IMG/VR virus record: IMGVR_UViG_3300046010_008210
Location: 1 to 38,912 of that record
Reading direction: 5' to 3' (one strand)
From: a virus
Length of the DNA: 38,912 nt
Position numbers and translations under genes: made by a program. Shown here one piece after another: positions 1 through 7,831 of this stretch. Numbering within the stretch: the first letter of the stretch is position 1; every line of letters starts with the position of its first letter. Below the pieces are notes generated by a model. It was not told where the DNA came from. It made no database searches and saw nothing but the letters and a program-made list of their open reading frames with translations.

Positions 1-711
1 CAGCGTCATCATCTCGCGTTCGGCGCTGTCGATGGCGTCGGCCCACTCGTAGGGCTTGCCGCCGATCGTCTTGCCTCCGAACCGCTGGTACTTCTCGTTT
101 GCGGCCTCATGCACGAACAGACGGGCCTCCACCTGGGCGGGCGTCAACTTGCCCGAGGCGTGGCTGCCGTAAATGTCGTGCTTGCCCTTGGCCGCCATCG
201 AATCGAACGCGGCGTGAACCATCTTGTTGTAGCTGTCGGCGCTCTGGGTCTGCTTCTCGGCCAGCAGGCTCTTGTTCTGGGTGTGCAGAGCCTTGAGCAC
301 CTTGGCTACAGCTGGGTCTACTTCTGTCTCGATTTCCGCGATGATGTTTTCAATCTCATCGGGTTCGGGGGTGGGTTCGGTGGTCTTGGCCTTGGGTGCC
401 GCGGCGGGTTTGGCTGCGGGCGTGACGCGTGCCTCTGCCAGCGTCTTGGCTACCTGCTCGTCATCGCCAGTGTCTTCGTCGGCCTCGTCCGCCGGCTCCG
501 CGTCGGGATCCTCTTCGGACTGGTCGACCACTTCTTCCGCGTCGTCCGCAACCTCATCGGCCTCGGGCTCATCGCCGGGCGTTTCGATCGCATCCGCTTC
601 CAGATCGTCACTCTTGGCGACAATCGGCGCGGTGCCGTCGGCATCGTTCACATCGGTTGATGCGTCAGGTGCGGGCGTTTCGGACTCTTCGGGAAGGGGT
701 TCTGATGCCAT
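1..711 (-). CDS. Head scaffolding-like protein, partial (C-terminus off window)
   Basis: The reading frame opens with ATG at 711 (MASEPLPEESETPAPD) and is still open at base 1, giving 237 residues of an incomplete protein. Residues 1 to about 130 are extremely acidic and rich in Asp, Glu, Ala and Pro, with no aromatic residues. Residues 130-237 become a mixed, helix-forming segment. Position and composition fit a scaffolding protein, which forms the temporary core of the procapsid and normally sits between the portal and major capsid genes. Here it follows the portal and a small zinc ribbon gene, and the capsid gene would be expected beyond the left edge. No clear Shine-Dalgarno sequence precedes the ATG. 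A CTAGCAC palindrome lies 33 bases upstream, inside the end of the previous gene. The role is inferred from context and composition, not from a conserved motif. Confidence 0.65.
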   Translation of the reverse strand, partial: MASEPLPEESETPAPDASTDVNDADGTAPIVAKSDDLEADAIETPGDEPEADEVADDAEEVVDQSEEDPDAEPADEADEDTGDDEQVAKTLAEARVTPAAKPAAAPKAKTTEPTPEPDEIENIIAEIETEVDPAVAKVLKALHTQNKSLLAEKQTQSADSYNKMVHAAFDSMAAKGKHDIYGSHASGKLTPAQVEARLFVHEAANEKYQRFGGKTIGGKPYEWADAIDSAEREMMTL

Positions 712-738
712 GCTGCAAGGCTAACAGAACGCGCCGGT

Positions 739-1119
739 TTACTCACCTAGCACTGGTGTTAGTTTCTTGACCTGTGCCCCGCGTGCAATCTCGTCACGCT
801 TCTTGGCGTACTCGCGCTGCTGCGAGCGGTCTTTGAACTTCACGGTGCCGTTGTCCTGGATGCACGCGCCCGCACGCTCGCCGAAGGTCTGCCGGGCCTC
901 TGCCACCTCGGCGGGGTGAAACCACTCGGTGATTGATTCCTGCGTCTTGCCGTGGAACTCGCGGTTCCCGCTGCCCACGGTCTTGCGGGTGTAGTCCTGC
1001 GGCGCACGCTCGCCGCACTCGGGGCAGAGCACGCGCCCATCGGGGTCAAGCTCTGCGACCTTCGCAAAGGTGTCGCCGTGGAAATGGCACTTGGGACAGC
1101 TGATCGGGTATACGGGCAT
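739..1119 (-). CDS. Small zinc ribbon protein (FmdB-like)
   Basis: A 126-residue protein starting at ATG 1119 (MPVYPISCPKCHFHG). Cys8/Cys11 (CPKC) and Cys32/Cys35 (CPEC) form a four-cysteine zinc ribbon of the type seen in the FmdB family and in many phage head-region proteins. The rest is polar, with a Lys/Arg-rich helix near the C-terminus. The frame stays open further upstream, but that part overlaps the portal gene and is not protein-like; the chosen ATG comes 10 bases after the portal stop. Its place between portal and scaffold suggests a head-morphogenesis or late regulatory role, but no function can be assigned. Confidence 0.75.
   Translation of the reverse strand: MPVYPISCPKCHFHGDTFAKVAELDPDGRVLCPECGERAPQDYTRKTVGSGNREFHGKTQESITEWFHPAEVAEARQTFGERAGACIQDNGTVKFKDRSQQREYAKKRDEIARGAQVKKLTPVLGE
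744..765 (+). promoter_or_regulatory. Copy 1 of a three-copy CTAGCAC palindrome
   Basis: The core CTAGCACTGGTGTTAG (747-762) is an imperfect palindrome. It begins CACCTAG, the reverse complement of the CTAGGTG that ends copies at 8463-8483 and 34042-34063. It overlaps the last codons of the zinc ribbon gene and lies 33 bases before the scaffold start. An operator or promoter role is inferred from the three-fold recurrence. Confidence 0.5.
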
Positions 1120-1129
1120 GGGTTGAATC

Positions 1130-2884
1130 TCAATAGGGGACAGTCGCGGCCATGTCGCTGCGGGTCTGGTCGATCGGTCGGTTGCCTGCGGATGGGCGGA
1201 CTGCCGGGGCTCCGCTCGGGCTCCCCTGCTGCTGGCCGGGTGCAGCCTGGCCGGGGTTGCCAAACCGCTGCTGCATCATCTGGCTCATCTGCTCGAGGCC
1301 CTGCGTCGGGAAAATGTCGGCAATCTCGGGGACTTGGTACTGGTCGGCCATCACCTCGACCGCCGCAACCATGTCGCCGCCGAACTGCATCACCATCGGG
1401 AGGAATGTGCCCGCCGCAGTCATGAACTCGCCGAACCGTCGCATCTTCAAGCTCGGGTCCATTGCCGTGTCCACGAACGGGGCCAGTTCCCACATGAAAT
1501 CGCCGAAGTCGCCTTCCTTGGCCTCGGCGTCATAGACCACATCGGTTTCGGCACCGTTGGGCAGCTTGTAACTGAACGTGCGGTTCAGCCGCGGGTCAGT
1601 GTCGTAGTACCACGCCAGCGTCCGCATGACGTTGGAGCAGGCTTCCGAGCACAGACCCCGCCAGTCGTTGAGCAGCACCGAGGCGTTCCCCTGCATGTAG
1701 CTGCCCACCGTCGCCGTCTTGCTGGTGTCCTCGCTGCCGTTGAGCAGGTGAATCGCCGTCGCCTTGTTCGCCTGGCCTTCGAGCCAATCGAACGCGGGCA
1801 GCATCTCAGGCAGCATCCCGCCCGACTTCAGCGCCGACACCTTGGACGGGTCGCCGTGGAAGATTTCCTGATCGTCGGCGTCCCGCATCTCCATTGCGGT
1901 GTCTTCGCCCTTGACGCCATCGACCACGTAATGGAGCTTGGTCTTGAGCAACTGCCGGGTCATCTTCGCCGCCGATGCCCCCATGGCCAAATGCAGGTCA
2001 AGGATCGACGCGCACGGGCTCACGGGCATGGCGTTGTTGGGCATGTCGATGAGGCTGAGTAGCTCGAGCGGGGCACCTTCACGGCCCTCGTACTCGTGCG
2101 GCTCCATCAGCCAGGCGTTCATGTTGCCCGCCAGCGTGCCCTCCAGCACCTTGTCACCGTGGTAGTACAGCACATCCCACAACTCCACCTTCTCGTCGAT
2201 GGGGTCAATGTCCTGCCGGTTGCCCATGATTTCGTCCGACTCGCCGCGGGTCATGGCGCCCGCGTACCCGATCATCGGGATGCTGTTGACCAGATCGGGG
2301 TCGTAGATGCCCAGATCCAGCAGTTCACGGCGGCTCACGCGGTATCGGAACGCCCGCCAACAGTCTTCCAATGGGTCGCGGCTCTGCGGATCCCGCACGA
2401 AGTCATCCAGATCGACGCGGACGGCGTAGGGCTGGCCCATGTCGTACACCTCGCCGTTGACCTTGTAGGAACTGCCACCAGCCCGCAGGCCCACACGGCA
2501 GATCCCAAGCCCGCCCGTCAGTGCGTCCTGAACCACTGCCCGCCAAGTGCGGGTAAACTTCATTTCCTCGATCATCCGGTTAATCATCAACTCCCGCACC
2601 GTGGCCTGTGCCCGCATGTGCATCCCCTTGGCGGTGACCTTCACTTTGATCTTGGGGCCAACCAGATTGGGGAGGTAGGTGCGGACGAACTGGTACAGCA
2701 GGTTCACCGGGCGCTTGTCGCTCTCGGCCCTACCTCCAATGTCCGTGTACTGGCCGTACCAGGCCCCGCCGAACTCACGGTTCACAAGGTTCCGCATCTG
2801 TCGGAACGGCTGCATTCGGAGCGTGGCCGGTCCCTCGATCGCTCGCGTGATCTTTGAAGCGTCGTAGATGTTGGCGGTGGACAT
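1130..2884 (-). CDS. Portal protein (podovirus-type head-tail connector)
   Basis: A 584-residue protein immediately downstream of the large terminase. Twelve-subunit portal rings form the DNA entry and exit channel of the capsid and dock the terminase. Length and gene order (terminase, portal, small protein, scaffold) match podoviral portals. The N-terminus has the usual helical pattern (YQFVRTYLPNLVG, then long helices through residues 85-120). The C-terminal 60 residues are rich in Gln, Gly, Pro and Met (MSQMMQQRFGNPGQAAPGQQ), typical of a disordered portal tail. The ATG at 2884 has no Shine-Dalgarno sequence but is directly preceded by a small hairpin and the promoter-like element at 2901-2926. 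Identification rests on overall sequence character and synteny. Confidence 0.85.
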   Translation of the reverse strand: MSTANIYDASKITRAIEGPATLRMQPFRQMRNLVNREFGGAWYGQYTDIGGRAESDKRPVNLLYQFVRTYLPNLVGPKIKVKVTAKGMHMRAQATVRELMINRMIEEMKFTRTWRAVVQDALTGGLGICRVGLRAGGSSYKVNGEVYDMGQPYAVRVDLDDFVRDPQSRDPLEDCWRAFRYRVSRRELLDLGIYDPDLVNSIPMIGYAGAMTRGESDEIMGNRQDIDPIDEKVELWDVLYYHGDKVLEGTLAGNMNAWLMEPHEYEGREGAPLELLSLIDMPNNAMPVSPCASILDLHLAMGASAAKMTRQLLKTKLHYVVDGVKGEDTAMEMRDADDQEIFHGDPSKVSALKSGGMLPEMLPAFDWLEGQANKATAIHLLNGSEDTSKTATVGSYMQGNASVLLNDWRGLCSEACSNVMRTLAWYYDTDPRLNRTFSYKLPNGAETDVVYDAEAKEGDFGDFMWELAPFVDTAMDPSLKMRRFGEFMTAAGTFLPMVMQFGGDMVAAVEVMADQYQVPEIADIFPTQGLEQMSQMMQQRFGNPGQAAPGQQQGSPSGAPAVRPSAGNRPIDQTRSDMAATVPY

Positions 2885-2888
2885 GCGC

Positions 2889-2930
2889 GGCTCGCTCAGA
2901 GCCCGCCGTCAGACACAGCATGATACGCCA
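2889..2930 (-). promoter_or_regulatory. Late promoter-like element P1 plus leader hairpin, upstream of portal
   Basis: On the minus strand a 26-base block (2926-2901) starts GTATCATGCTG and ends CGGCGGGC. It matches the block at 7389-7364 at 22 of 26 positions. A hairpin follows (stem GGCTC/GAGCC, 2889-2903), then the portal ATG. TATCAT could act as a -10 box. The block could equally be a promoter for a phage RNA polymerase encoded off window. A terminator is unlikely because no T run follows. Confidence 0.55.
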
Positions 2931-2934
2931 GCAC

Positions 2935-4524
2935 TCACCACGCAAACCGCCCCTTGGCCTTCTCGCGGTCCTTGAGCTTCTGCAATCGACCGCCTGGCGA
3001 AGCCTCTGGCGCCTTGGGCGGGATCGCCACCACCATCGGCGTGCGGGTCATCACATCCCACAGCAGGGCATCGGCGATAGTCCGGTCACCGTGCGGCACC
3101 CGCGCCACCTCGTCCGCCGGGTCAATCGTCGTCTTGACGGACTCGAGCTTTCCCGCCTTGGTGTACCGAAACGTCAGGCACTCGGCCAGCGCCGCGGCTG
3201 AAGGGTTCCAGAACCGGGCCGACACCAGAGCACCCCGGTACGCCGCCAGCAGCGTTTCCTTGGCCTGCGGGCTGGATCGCCACCCGTACAGGCTTGGGTC
3301 TTTGGTCGTCATCGCCCCCAGTTCGTCCGTTTGGTGACGGACGGCGGGGTACTGGAGCCGTTGCAGTTCAAGGCTGAACACCTCGCCGGGCCCGTTGATT
3401 TCAAAATGCACCTCGGCGCCGGGGAATAGGCTCTCATCCCTGCGAAGCCCGCCGCCGAACCAGAGCCCGCCGATAGCTGCCTGCCATGCCGCCCGCTCGG
3501 GAGTCACGCCGGGGGCCGCGTACTCGGCCACCTTCCGCCGCGTCTCAGCATCGCCCACCGCAAACGCCGTGTTCGCGGCACCCACACCGGCGCCCAGATC
3601 GCACCCCATGCACATCCGCCGGCAGCGGTCGGTTTCATCGTCCCACACCTTCCACTCCCCATCGGGACGCTCAATCCACTCGATGGCGTCAATCTCCCGC
3701 CGCCGGATGACCTGCTCCACCTCGCGGGGGGCACACTCGTTGAGCGGGACGCCGCGGATGGTGAGGCTCCCCACATGCAAGGGCTGCTGCTCGCTGGCCA
3801 CCGCGATGAGCTTCTGAATCAACGCCCTGGGGAAAAATCCGCCGCCGCTAGGGGCCGGAATCGCAAAGTATTCCTGCTGGGCCAACCACTCGGGCAGCGT
3901 CTTGATGATTTCGCGGATCTTGTCAAGCTCTTCCGCTGGCAGGTGCGGGTTGTCGAACGTCGTGGCCGTGAACGCCCGCCAATCCTTGTCCGCACCGCTG
4001 GCCGCTCGCTCAAACATCTCATCGAAGTCGGGGCCAATGGTGTTGGGCGTCGAGATGAACAGGGCACGCCCGCGCCGGTCGATCAGGGTCGGCTGTGCCA
4101 CCAGATCAAACCACCGCCTGAGCCCCGGAACCAGTCCGGCCTCGTCGACCACGATCAGGTCGTAGAACCTGCCGCGGCCCGCGTCCATGTTGTTCTCGAG
4201 GGTCCAAACGTCGATCGCTGAGCGGTTCTTTAGTTCGATGCGGTGTTCGGAGGCGTTGCTTTTGGCGATCGCCGGGCCGAGCCGCTGGTTGAGTTCCCGC
4301 CACGTTTCGGTCGTGTACTTGTACTCGGGGATGAACCACGCGATTCGCCGGTCGTCGCCCGCTGCGACCTGGAGCGTGGAGATGATCCCGAGCTTGGTTT
4401 TACCGTAACGCCGCCCGCATCGGATGATCTTGTGACGGGATTGGTCGGCAAGGATTCTGGCCTGCCCATCGTGGGGGAATGGGCTGCGGATAGGTAGCTG
4501 GATGGCGGGACGGTTGACGGGCAA
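2935..4524 (-). CDS. terL: Terminase large subunit
   Basis: The packaging motor ATPase and headful nuclease, 529 residues if begun at TTG 4524. The ATPase domain shows a deviant Walker A (GRRYGKT, residues 37-43) and Walker B (LIVVDEAG, with Asp127 and Glu128). The C-terminal RNase H-like nuclease shows MGCDLGAG, FEINGPGE and HGDRTIADALLW, which carry the expected acidic metal ligands. There is no ATG or GTG close to the N-terminus. The only alternatives are this TTG, a GTG at 4689 that adds 55 unconvincing residues, or a frameshift from the upstream gene. The N-terminus, about 36 residues before Walker A, has the usual length for the family. It ends just before the promoter-like element ahead of the portal. 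Confidence 0.93.
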   Translation of the reverse strand: MPVNRPAIQLPIRSPFPHDGQARILADQSRHKIIRCGRRYGKTKLGIISTLQVAAGDDRRIAWFIPEYKYTTETWRELNQRLGPAIAKSNASEHRIELKNRSAIDVWTLENNMDAGRGRFYDLIVVDEAGLVPGLRRWFDLVAQPTLIDRRGRALFISTPNTIGPDFDEMFERAASGADKDWRAFTATTFDNPHLPAEELDKIREIIKTLPEWLAQQEYFAIPAPSGGGFFPRALIQKLIAVASEQQPLHVGSLTIRGVPLNECAPREVEQVIRRREIDAIEWIERPDGEWKVWDDETDRCRRMCMGCDLGAGVGAANTAFAVGDAETRRKVAEYAAPGVTPERAAWQAAIGGLWFGGGLRRDESLFPGAEVHFEINGPGEVFSLELQRLQYPAVRHQTDELGAMTTKDPSLYGWRSSPQAKETLLAAYRGALVSARFWNPSAAALAECLTFRYTKAGKLESVKTTIDPADEVARVPHGDRTIADALLWDVMTRTPMVVAIPPKAPEASPGGRLQKLKDREKAKGRFAW

Positions 4525-4814
4525 GCCGGGGGATCGTATTGCAGTTGGACGTTGACCTGCATCAGATTCATCTGCGTCTTGGCCACAAGCTCCGGCGAGC
4601 CGTCGGTGTACTCGAGCACCCGCCCGGTCGCCCAGACCGCGTTTTGGGTCAACTGCCCAACGTGGTTCCGCTCCTTCAGCGCATGGCACAGGTTCTCAAA
4701 TGCCACCTGCCGCGGAGTCTTGTCCCCCAGCTGCTCGCATGGATCATGCAGCATCGAGAGCAGATCGCGGTCGAGGTTCTGAATGTGCTGGTCTGGGTTT
4801 GCTCGCTTGGTCAC
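4230..4814 (-). CDS. Probable small terminase subunit or packaging accessory; end uncertain
   Basis: Starts at GTG 4814, sharing one base with the TAG stop of the preceding gene (TAGTG). Residues 1 to about 97 look genuine (MTKRANPDQHIQNLDRDLLS, then helical text up to NVQLQYDPPACP). Position directly before terL suggests a small terminase subunit, although no HTH is obvious. The frame then continues about 290 bases inside terL to a stop at 4230, where the residues become Ser/Pro/Arg-rich and look like an out-of-frame reading of terL. Either the true product carries a meaningless tail, or a -1 shift at the C5 run near 4532 joins it to terL, or there is a sequencing indel there. The coordinates give the uninterrupted frame. 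Confidence 0.55.
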   Translation of the reverse strand: MTKRANPDQHIQNLDRDLLSMLHDPCEQLGDKTPRQVAFENLCHALKERNHVGQLTQNAVWATGRVLEYTDGSPELVAKTQMNLMQVNVQLQYDPPACPSTVPPSSYLSAAHSPTMGRPESLPTNPVTRSSDAGGVTVKPSSGSSPRSRSQRATTGESRGSSPSTSTRPKRGGNSTSGSARRSPKATPPNTASN

Positions 4815-6490
4815 TACCTGAGTTCCCGGACGTACCGCCCGCCGCCTGCGTTGTACTGGCCGAGGGTGGTGTATTGCCCGTTCGTCGCCCGGTCCATGCC
4901 GTCACGCAGAGCATTGGCGAGCATGGTGCCGTTCGCTGGCTGCCAGGCGTGCAACGCCCAGAAGGGTGCCACGCCGCCGAAGTAGTCGTAGAAGCTGAAC
5001 CAGCTTGATCCGGTTTCCTCGGCGATCTGCTTGATGACGGTGTTGATGTTTGCTGCCGTCGTCGCGTCGGTCATGGCGCTGGTCTGCACCGAACGCCATG
5101 GAACGATGAGTTCAAAGCAGACCTTGCCGCTGGGGAACGCCGCGAGATAGGCCGCCCGCAGTCGCTCAATCAGGGCCTTGTACCGCTTCTTCCAATAGCT
5201 GGTCGTGACTGCCGGGCTGCCTGTCTGCTCCACCTGCGACCCGTCGCCGTCGCCAACGTCGATGCCGCCCTGGTCCAAGTTGTGGCCGAGCATGATGCGG
5301 ATCTTGCACACCGCATCGGGCACCTGCACCGTCGCCGTGAAGTACGCCTGCCAATGGGCCTGCGTCATCTGGTTGAGCCAGGTACTCACGCCACCGCCTG
5401 CGCGGCCGACCGAATCGAACCCGCACCCAGAATTGTCGGAGTTCCATGGGATCGTTCCGCCGCTGTCGCATCGTGCAAAGATGCCCGCTAGAGGAATGAG
5501 AGTCTTGCCAGCCTCGTTGTACACGGCGTTGGCCGAATAGAGCCGAAGAGCACATTCATGGTCGTTGAGGATGCCAGAGGTGCCGGTGTCGTAGGTGCCG
5601 GCGTCAGCAAGTGCCGCCGTCCATGCCGTCGCGTTCGGCCCGGTGCTCCCCGAGGAAACATCGGCCTGATTCCTGATGGATCCGGTGGGGTTGCTGTTCC
5701 CGCTTGTGCCCTGCCGCATGATGAACATGCCAAACTTGTCGAGGGTCGTGGTGTCTTTCCAGACGACCATCCGCGCCTTCATGTGCGTGCCGTGGAACCA
5801 CGGCTGGGACGAGTTGGCTGGGAACGTGGGCCAAGGAGCACCACGGCTGCTGTTGGCGTGTGAAGCAGGCGAGAGTTGGCGGGTGAGCACCATGCCGTTG
5901 GTGTTGGTGCCGGTGGTTCCGTCGGCGGCCAGATCGGAGACGTACCGATTGATGCGGGCCGCGCCCATCCCGTAGCTGGTGATCGTGATGGCCACGGTGC
6001 CACTGGTGCCGCCGCCTGCTGTGCAATCGACTGGCACACTGAACGTGGTCGCGCTGATGACCGTCACAACCCGCGAGCCGTTGATGCTCACTGTTCCGGT
6101 CTGGTTGGCGATGGTTACGGTGTCGCCGGTTACAAGGCCGTGGTTGGCGCTCGTCGTCACCACGGTTGGGCTCGCCGCGCTGTTGCTTGTGATGCCCACC
6201 GAATGGACATAGCCCGGAGCCGTCGTCGAAGCCGTCAGTGCCGCGTCAACCGTCGAATGTGCCTGACCCGCCGCGGCGAAGCCGAAGTTGTTGCCCGCGA
6301 CCTGCCCGGTGTTGGCACCAGAGATGCAGAAGTAGTGATACCGCAGGGGCAGCGCCCGCAGCCAAGCATCTTGCCAGAGATAATCCAGCGTCGGCGTGCT
6401 CTGGCTGTCGCCCAGGTTGAGCGTGTGACACTTGCCGCTCATTTCGAGCGCCGCAGTTGCCGCGAAGTTGTTGCCGTATGGGGTGGGCAT
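4814..6490 (-). CDS. SGNH/GDSL hydrolase-like virion protein with inserted beta domain
   Basis: A 558-residue protein. Three blocks of the SGNH hydrolase family can be seen: block I LNLGDSQS (Ser29 as nucleophile), a block II-like Gly-rich stretch GRAGGGVSTWL (about 362-372), and block III LGHN (Asn404). A block V-like segment HAWQPANG (His514) follows, although the usual Asp three residues before the His is replaced by Trp. Residues about 93-170 form a beta-rich module (ANHGLVTGDTVTI) like the FCCH/E1-type repeats common in phage tail proteins. Such enzymes deacetylate or hydrolyse surface polysaccharides. It sits in the packaging region, not with the tail genes. GGACACC seven bases before the ATG is a weak ribosome site. 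The fold call is moderately firm; activity is unproven. Confidence 0.6.
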   Translation of the reverse strand: MPTPYGNNFAATAALEMSGKCHTLNLGDSQSTPTLDYLWQDAWLRALPLRYHYFCISGANTGQVAGNNFGFAAAGQAHSTVDAALTASTTAPGYVHSVGITSNSAASPTVVTTSANHGLVTGDTVTIANQTGTVSINGSRVVTVISATTFSVPVDCTAGGGTSGTVAITITSYGMGAARINRYVSDLAADGTTGTNTNGMVLTRQLSPASHANSSRGAPWPTFPANSSQPWFHGTHMKARMVVWKDTTTLDKFGMFIMRQGTSGNSNPTGSIRNQADVSSGSTGPNATAWTAALADAGTYDTGTSGILNDHECALRLYSANAVYNEAGKTLIPLAGIFARCDSGGTIPWNSDNSGCGFDSVGRAGGGVSTWLNQMTQAHWQAYFTATVQVPDAVCKIRIMLGHNLDQGGIDVGDGDGSQVEQTGSPAVTTSYWKKRYKALIERLRAAYLAAFPSGKVCFELIVPWRSVQTSAMTDATTAANINTVIKQIAEETGSSWFSFYDYFGGVAPFWALHAWQPANGTMLANALRDGMDRATNGQYTTLGQYNAGGGRYVRELR

Positions 6491-6497
6491 GGTGTCC

Positions 6498-6665
6498 TCA
6501 GACTGTCAATTGCGTTGCTGCGAACCACTCGCGGATCACGTTGCCGTCGGGTTGGGTGTACCGGACCCGGTACGCATACGAGTCGTCGTCGCCAATCTCG
6601 ATGCCGACGATGGTTCCTACGGCTCCGGTGGCCACGATCTGGACGCCTGTTCCTATCGAATACAT
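6498..6665 (-). CDS. 55-residue SH3/KOW-like mini-protein
   Basis: Begins at ATG 6665 after a good ribosome site (GAGGAG, 8 bases upstream) and ends seven bases before the next gene. The sequence (MYSIGTGVQIVATGAVGTIV ... YRVRY ... EWFAATQL) has the pattern of a single SH3- or KOW-like barrel: GxxVxI, GxxGxIxG, YxVxY, then a C-terminal EWF-xx-L strand. Small stand-alone barrels of this type are frequent in phage head regions. No specific role can be named. Confidence 0.75.
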   Translation of the reverse strand: MYSIGTGVQIVATGAVGTIVGIEIGDDDSYAYRVRYTQPDGNVIREWFAATQLTV

Positions 6666-6696
6666 GGGTATTGCTCCTCGGGCATCTCGCCCCCAC

Positions 6697-7344
6697 TCAG
6701 CACTCGGTGTACCAGAACGTCACGGCGGTTGCGGGACTTCCGCCCGCACCAGACGGGACCGCGCACACCGGGTAAATCTCGATCCACGGGTGGGACCACG
6801 CATCGAACGCAAACGAGCCCCAGCCGTCGGTCACCTCGCCAAGCTCCATGATCGCGGGGCTAGGTAGGTACGGCGTCGTGTCCAGCACGTCGCACCCGGC
6901 CCACACGGCTTGCGTCGGAGCCTCGCCCAGGCCAGGCCAGTACGTGCCCGCCGCTGGGGTGAACGTCGTTGCCGACCCCTGGAACTTGAGGATGCCAAGC
7001 TGCTCACGAATGTACAGCACCGTCCCCTCGGGGCCTGCCAGCTCTCGCACGCCGACGATGTACGCCTGCCCCCACAGATCAGCCGGGGCGGTCGCGTGGC
7101 CCACGATGGGCTTGATGATGAGGTTGTACGCGGGGTCACGCTTGACCACGAAACAGCAGTTCGCCGCCGTCAGGTCCGACGACTGTGCAGGCTTGGTCCG
7201 CTTGGCCTGCACCGTGGCGATGGTGGGCAGCGTGGTATTGGTGGCCACCTGGACCCCTGCGGCGACAGGCAGCAAAGGGCGCTGGGATGACCCTACACCC
7301 TCGTGTCCGATGTTGATTGAGTCGCTGGGCGTGCGTGGGGGCAT
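6697..7344 (-). CDS. Minor structural (head) protein, beta-rich, unknown
   Basis: A 215-residue protein starting at ATG 7344, the first gene after the promoter-like element at 7364-7389. After a flexible N-terminus (MPPRTPSDSINIGHEGVGSS) it is rich in Val, Thr, Ala, Gly and aromatics, with no charged helices, and closes with a strand-like segment (ATAVTFWYTEC). It resembles the 172-residue protein at 31693-32211 in size, composition and closing pattern (ASAAVRVGYVVIGG), although no long identical stretch is seen. As the first product of the packaging and head cluster it could be a decoration or head-completion protein. The assignment is inferred. Confidence 0.6.
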   Translation of the reverse strand: MPPRTPSDSINIGHEGVGSSQRPLLPVAAGVQVATNTTLPTIATVQAKRTKPAQSSDLTAANCCFVVKRDPAYNLIIKPIVGHATAPADLWGQAYIVGVRELAGPEGTVLYIREQLGILKFQGSATTFTPAAGTYWPGLGEAPTQAVWAGCDVLDTTPYLPSPAIMELGEVTDGWGSFAFDAWSHPWIEIYPVCAVPSGAGGSPATAVTFWYTEC

Positions 7345-7351
7345 GGCTGAA

Positions 7352-7395
7352 CCTCGAAGCGAGGCCCGCCGCCAGACGCAGTATCATACCCCACC
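7352..7395 (-). promoter_or_regulatory. Late promoter-like element P2 plus leader hairpin
   Basis: On the minus strand the 26-base block (7389-7364) starts GTATGATACTG and ends CGGCGGGC, 22 of 26 identical to the block before the portal. TATGAT is close to a consensus -10 box. It is followed by a hairpin (CCTCG/CGAGG, 7352-7364) and then the ATG at 7344. The same order of block, hairpin and ATG at two sites argues for a functional unit driving the packaging and head genes. Confidence 0.6.
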
Positions 7396-7396
7396 A

Positions 7397-7831
7397 ATGA
7401 CGCGAAACGTACTGGACCTGCCACTGACCCGCCGCGGCACCGATGCGATGCGGCTTCTTCAGGCATCCACCCGCGCGGAAGCCGTCGCCGTCATGGCCGA
7501 CCGGCCCGATTGCTCGTGGCTCCGGTTGGCGATGGCCGCACCGGGGACTGTCATCCAGTCTTTGGGGTCTTTCTGGCTGTTCGCTTCGGGCGAGCGGTGG
7601 CCTTGCGTGGCGTTTTGGGTGACGCACCGGACCCGGCGGACCGTGATGGTGTACCCGTCGCGGCACGGCTCGGGCTGGTCTTGCCAGACGCGCGAATCGG
7701 ACGCGGTGCATTGGGGCCAGTTCGCGGGGAACGCTGCGAACCGCGGGTTTCACTGGTTGGATGGTGAAGCTGTCACAACTCCACCAGTTTCGCCCGAACC
7801 GCAAACCGCACCAGCACCTCACGGCGGCTGA
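7397..7831 (+). CDS. Plus-strand hypothetical protein
   Basis: The only good candidate between 7345 and 7772, where the minus strand has no convincing gene. From ATG 7397 it encodes 144 residues (MTRNVLDLPLTRRGTDAMRL) with balanced composition, several Trp residues and a Pro-rich C-terminus. Third codon positions are mostly G or C, as expected for coding sequence here. It has no ribosome site, begins next to promoter-like element P2 (which points the other way), and its last 59 bases overlap the end of the LuxR-type gene on the opposite strand. No family is recognised. It may be a lysogeny-associated extra gene, or a chance frame. Confidence 0.5.
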   Translation: MTRNVLDLPLTRRGTDAMRLLQASTRAEAVAVMADRPDCSWLRLAMAAPGTVIQSLGSFWLFASGERWPCVAFWVTHRTRRTVMVYPSRHGSGWSCQTRESDAVHWGQFAGNAANRGFHWLDGEAVTTPPVSPEPQTAPAPHGG

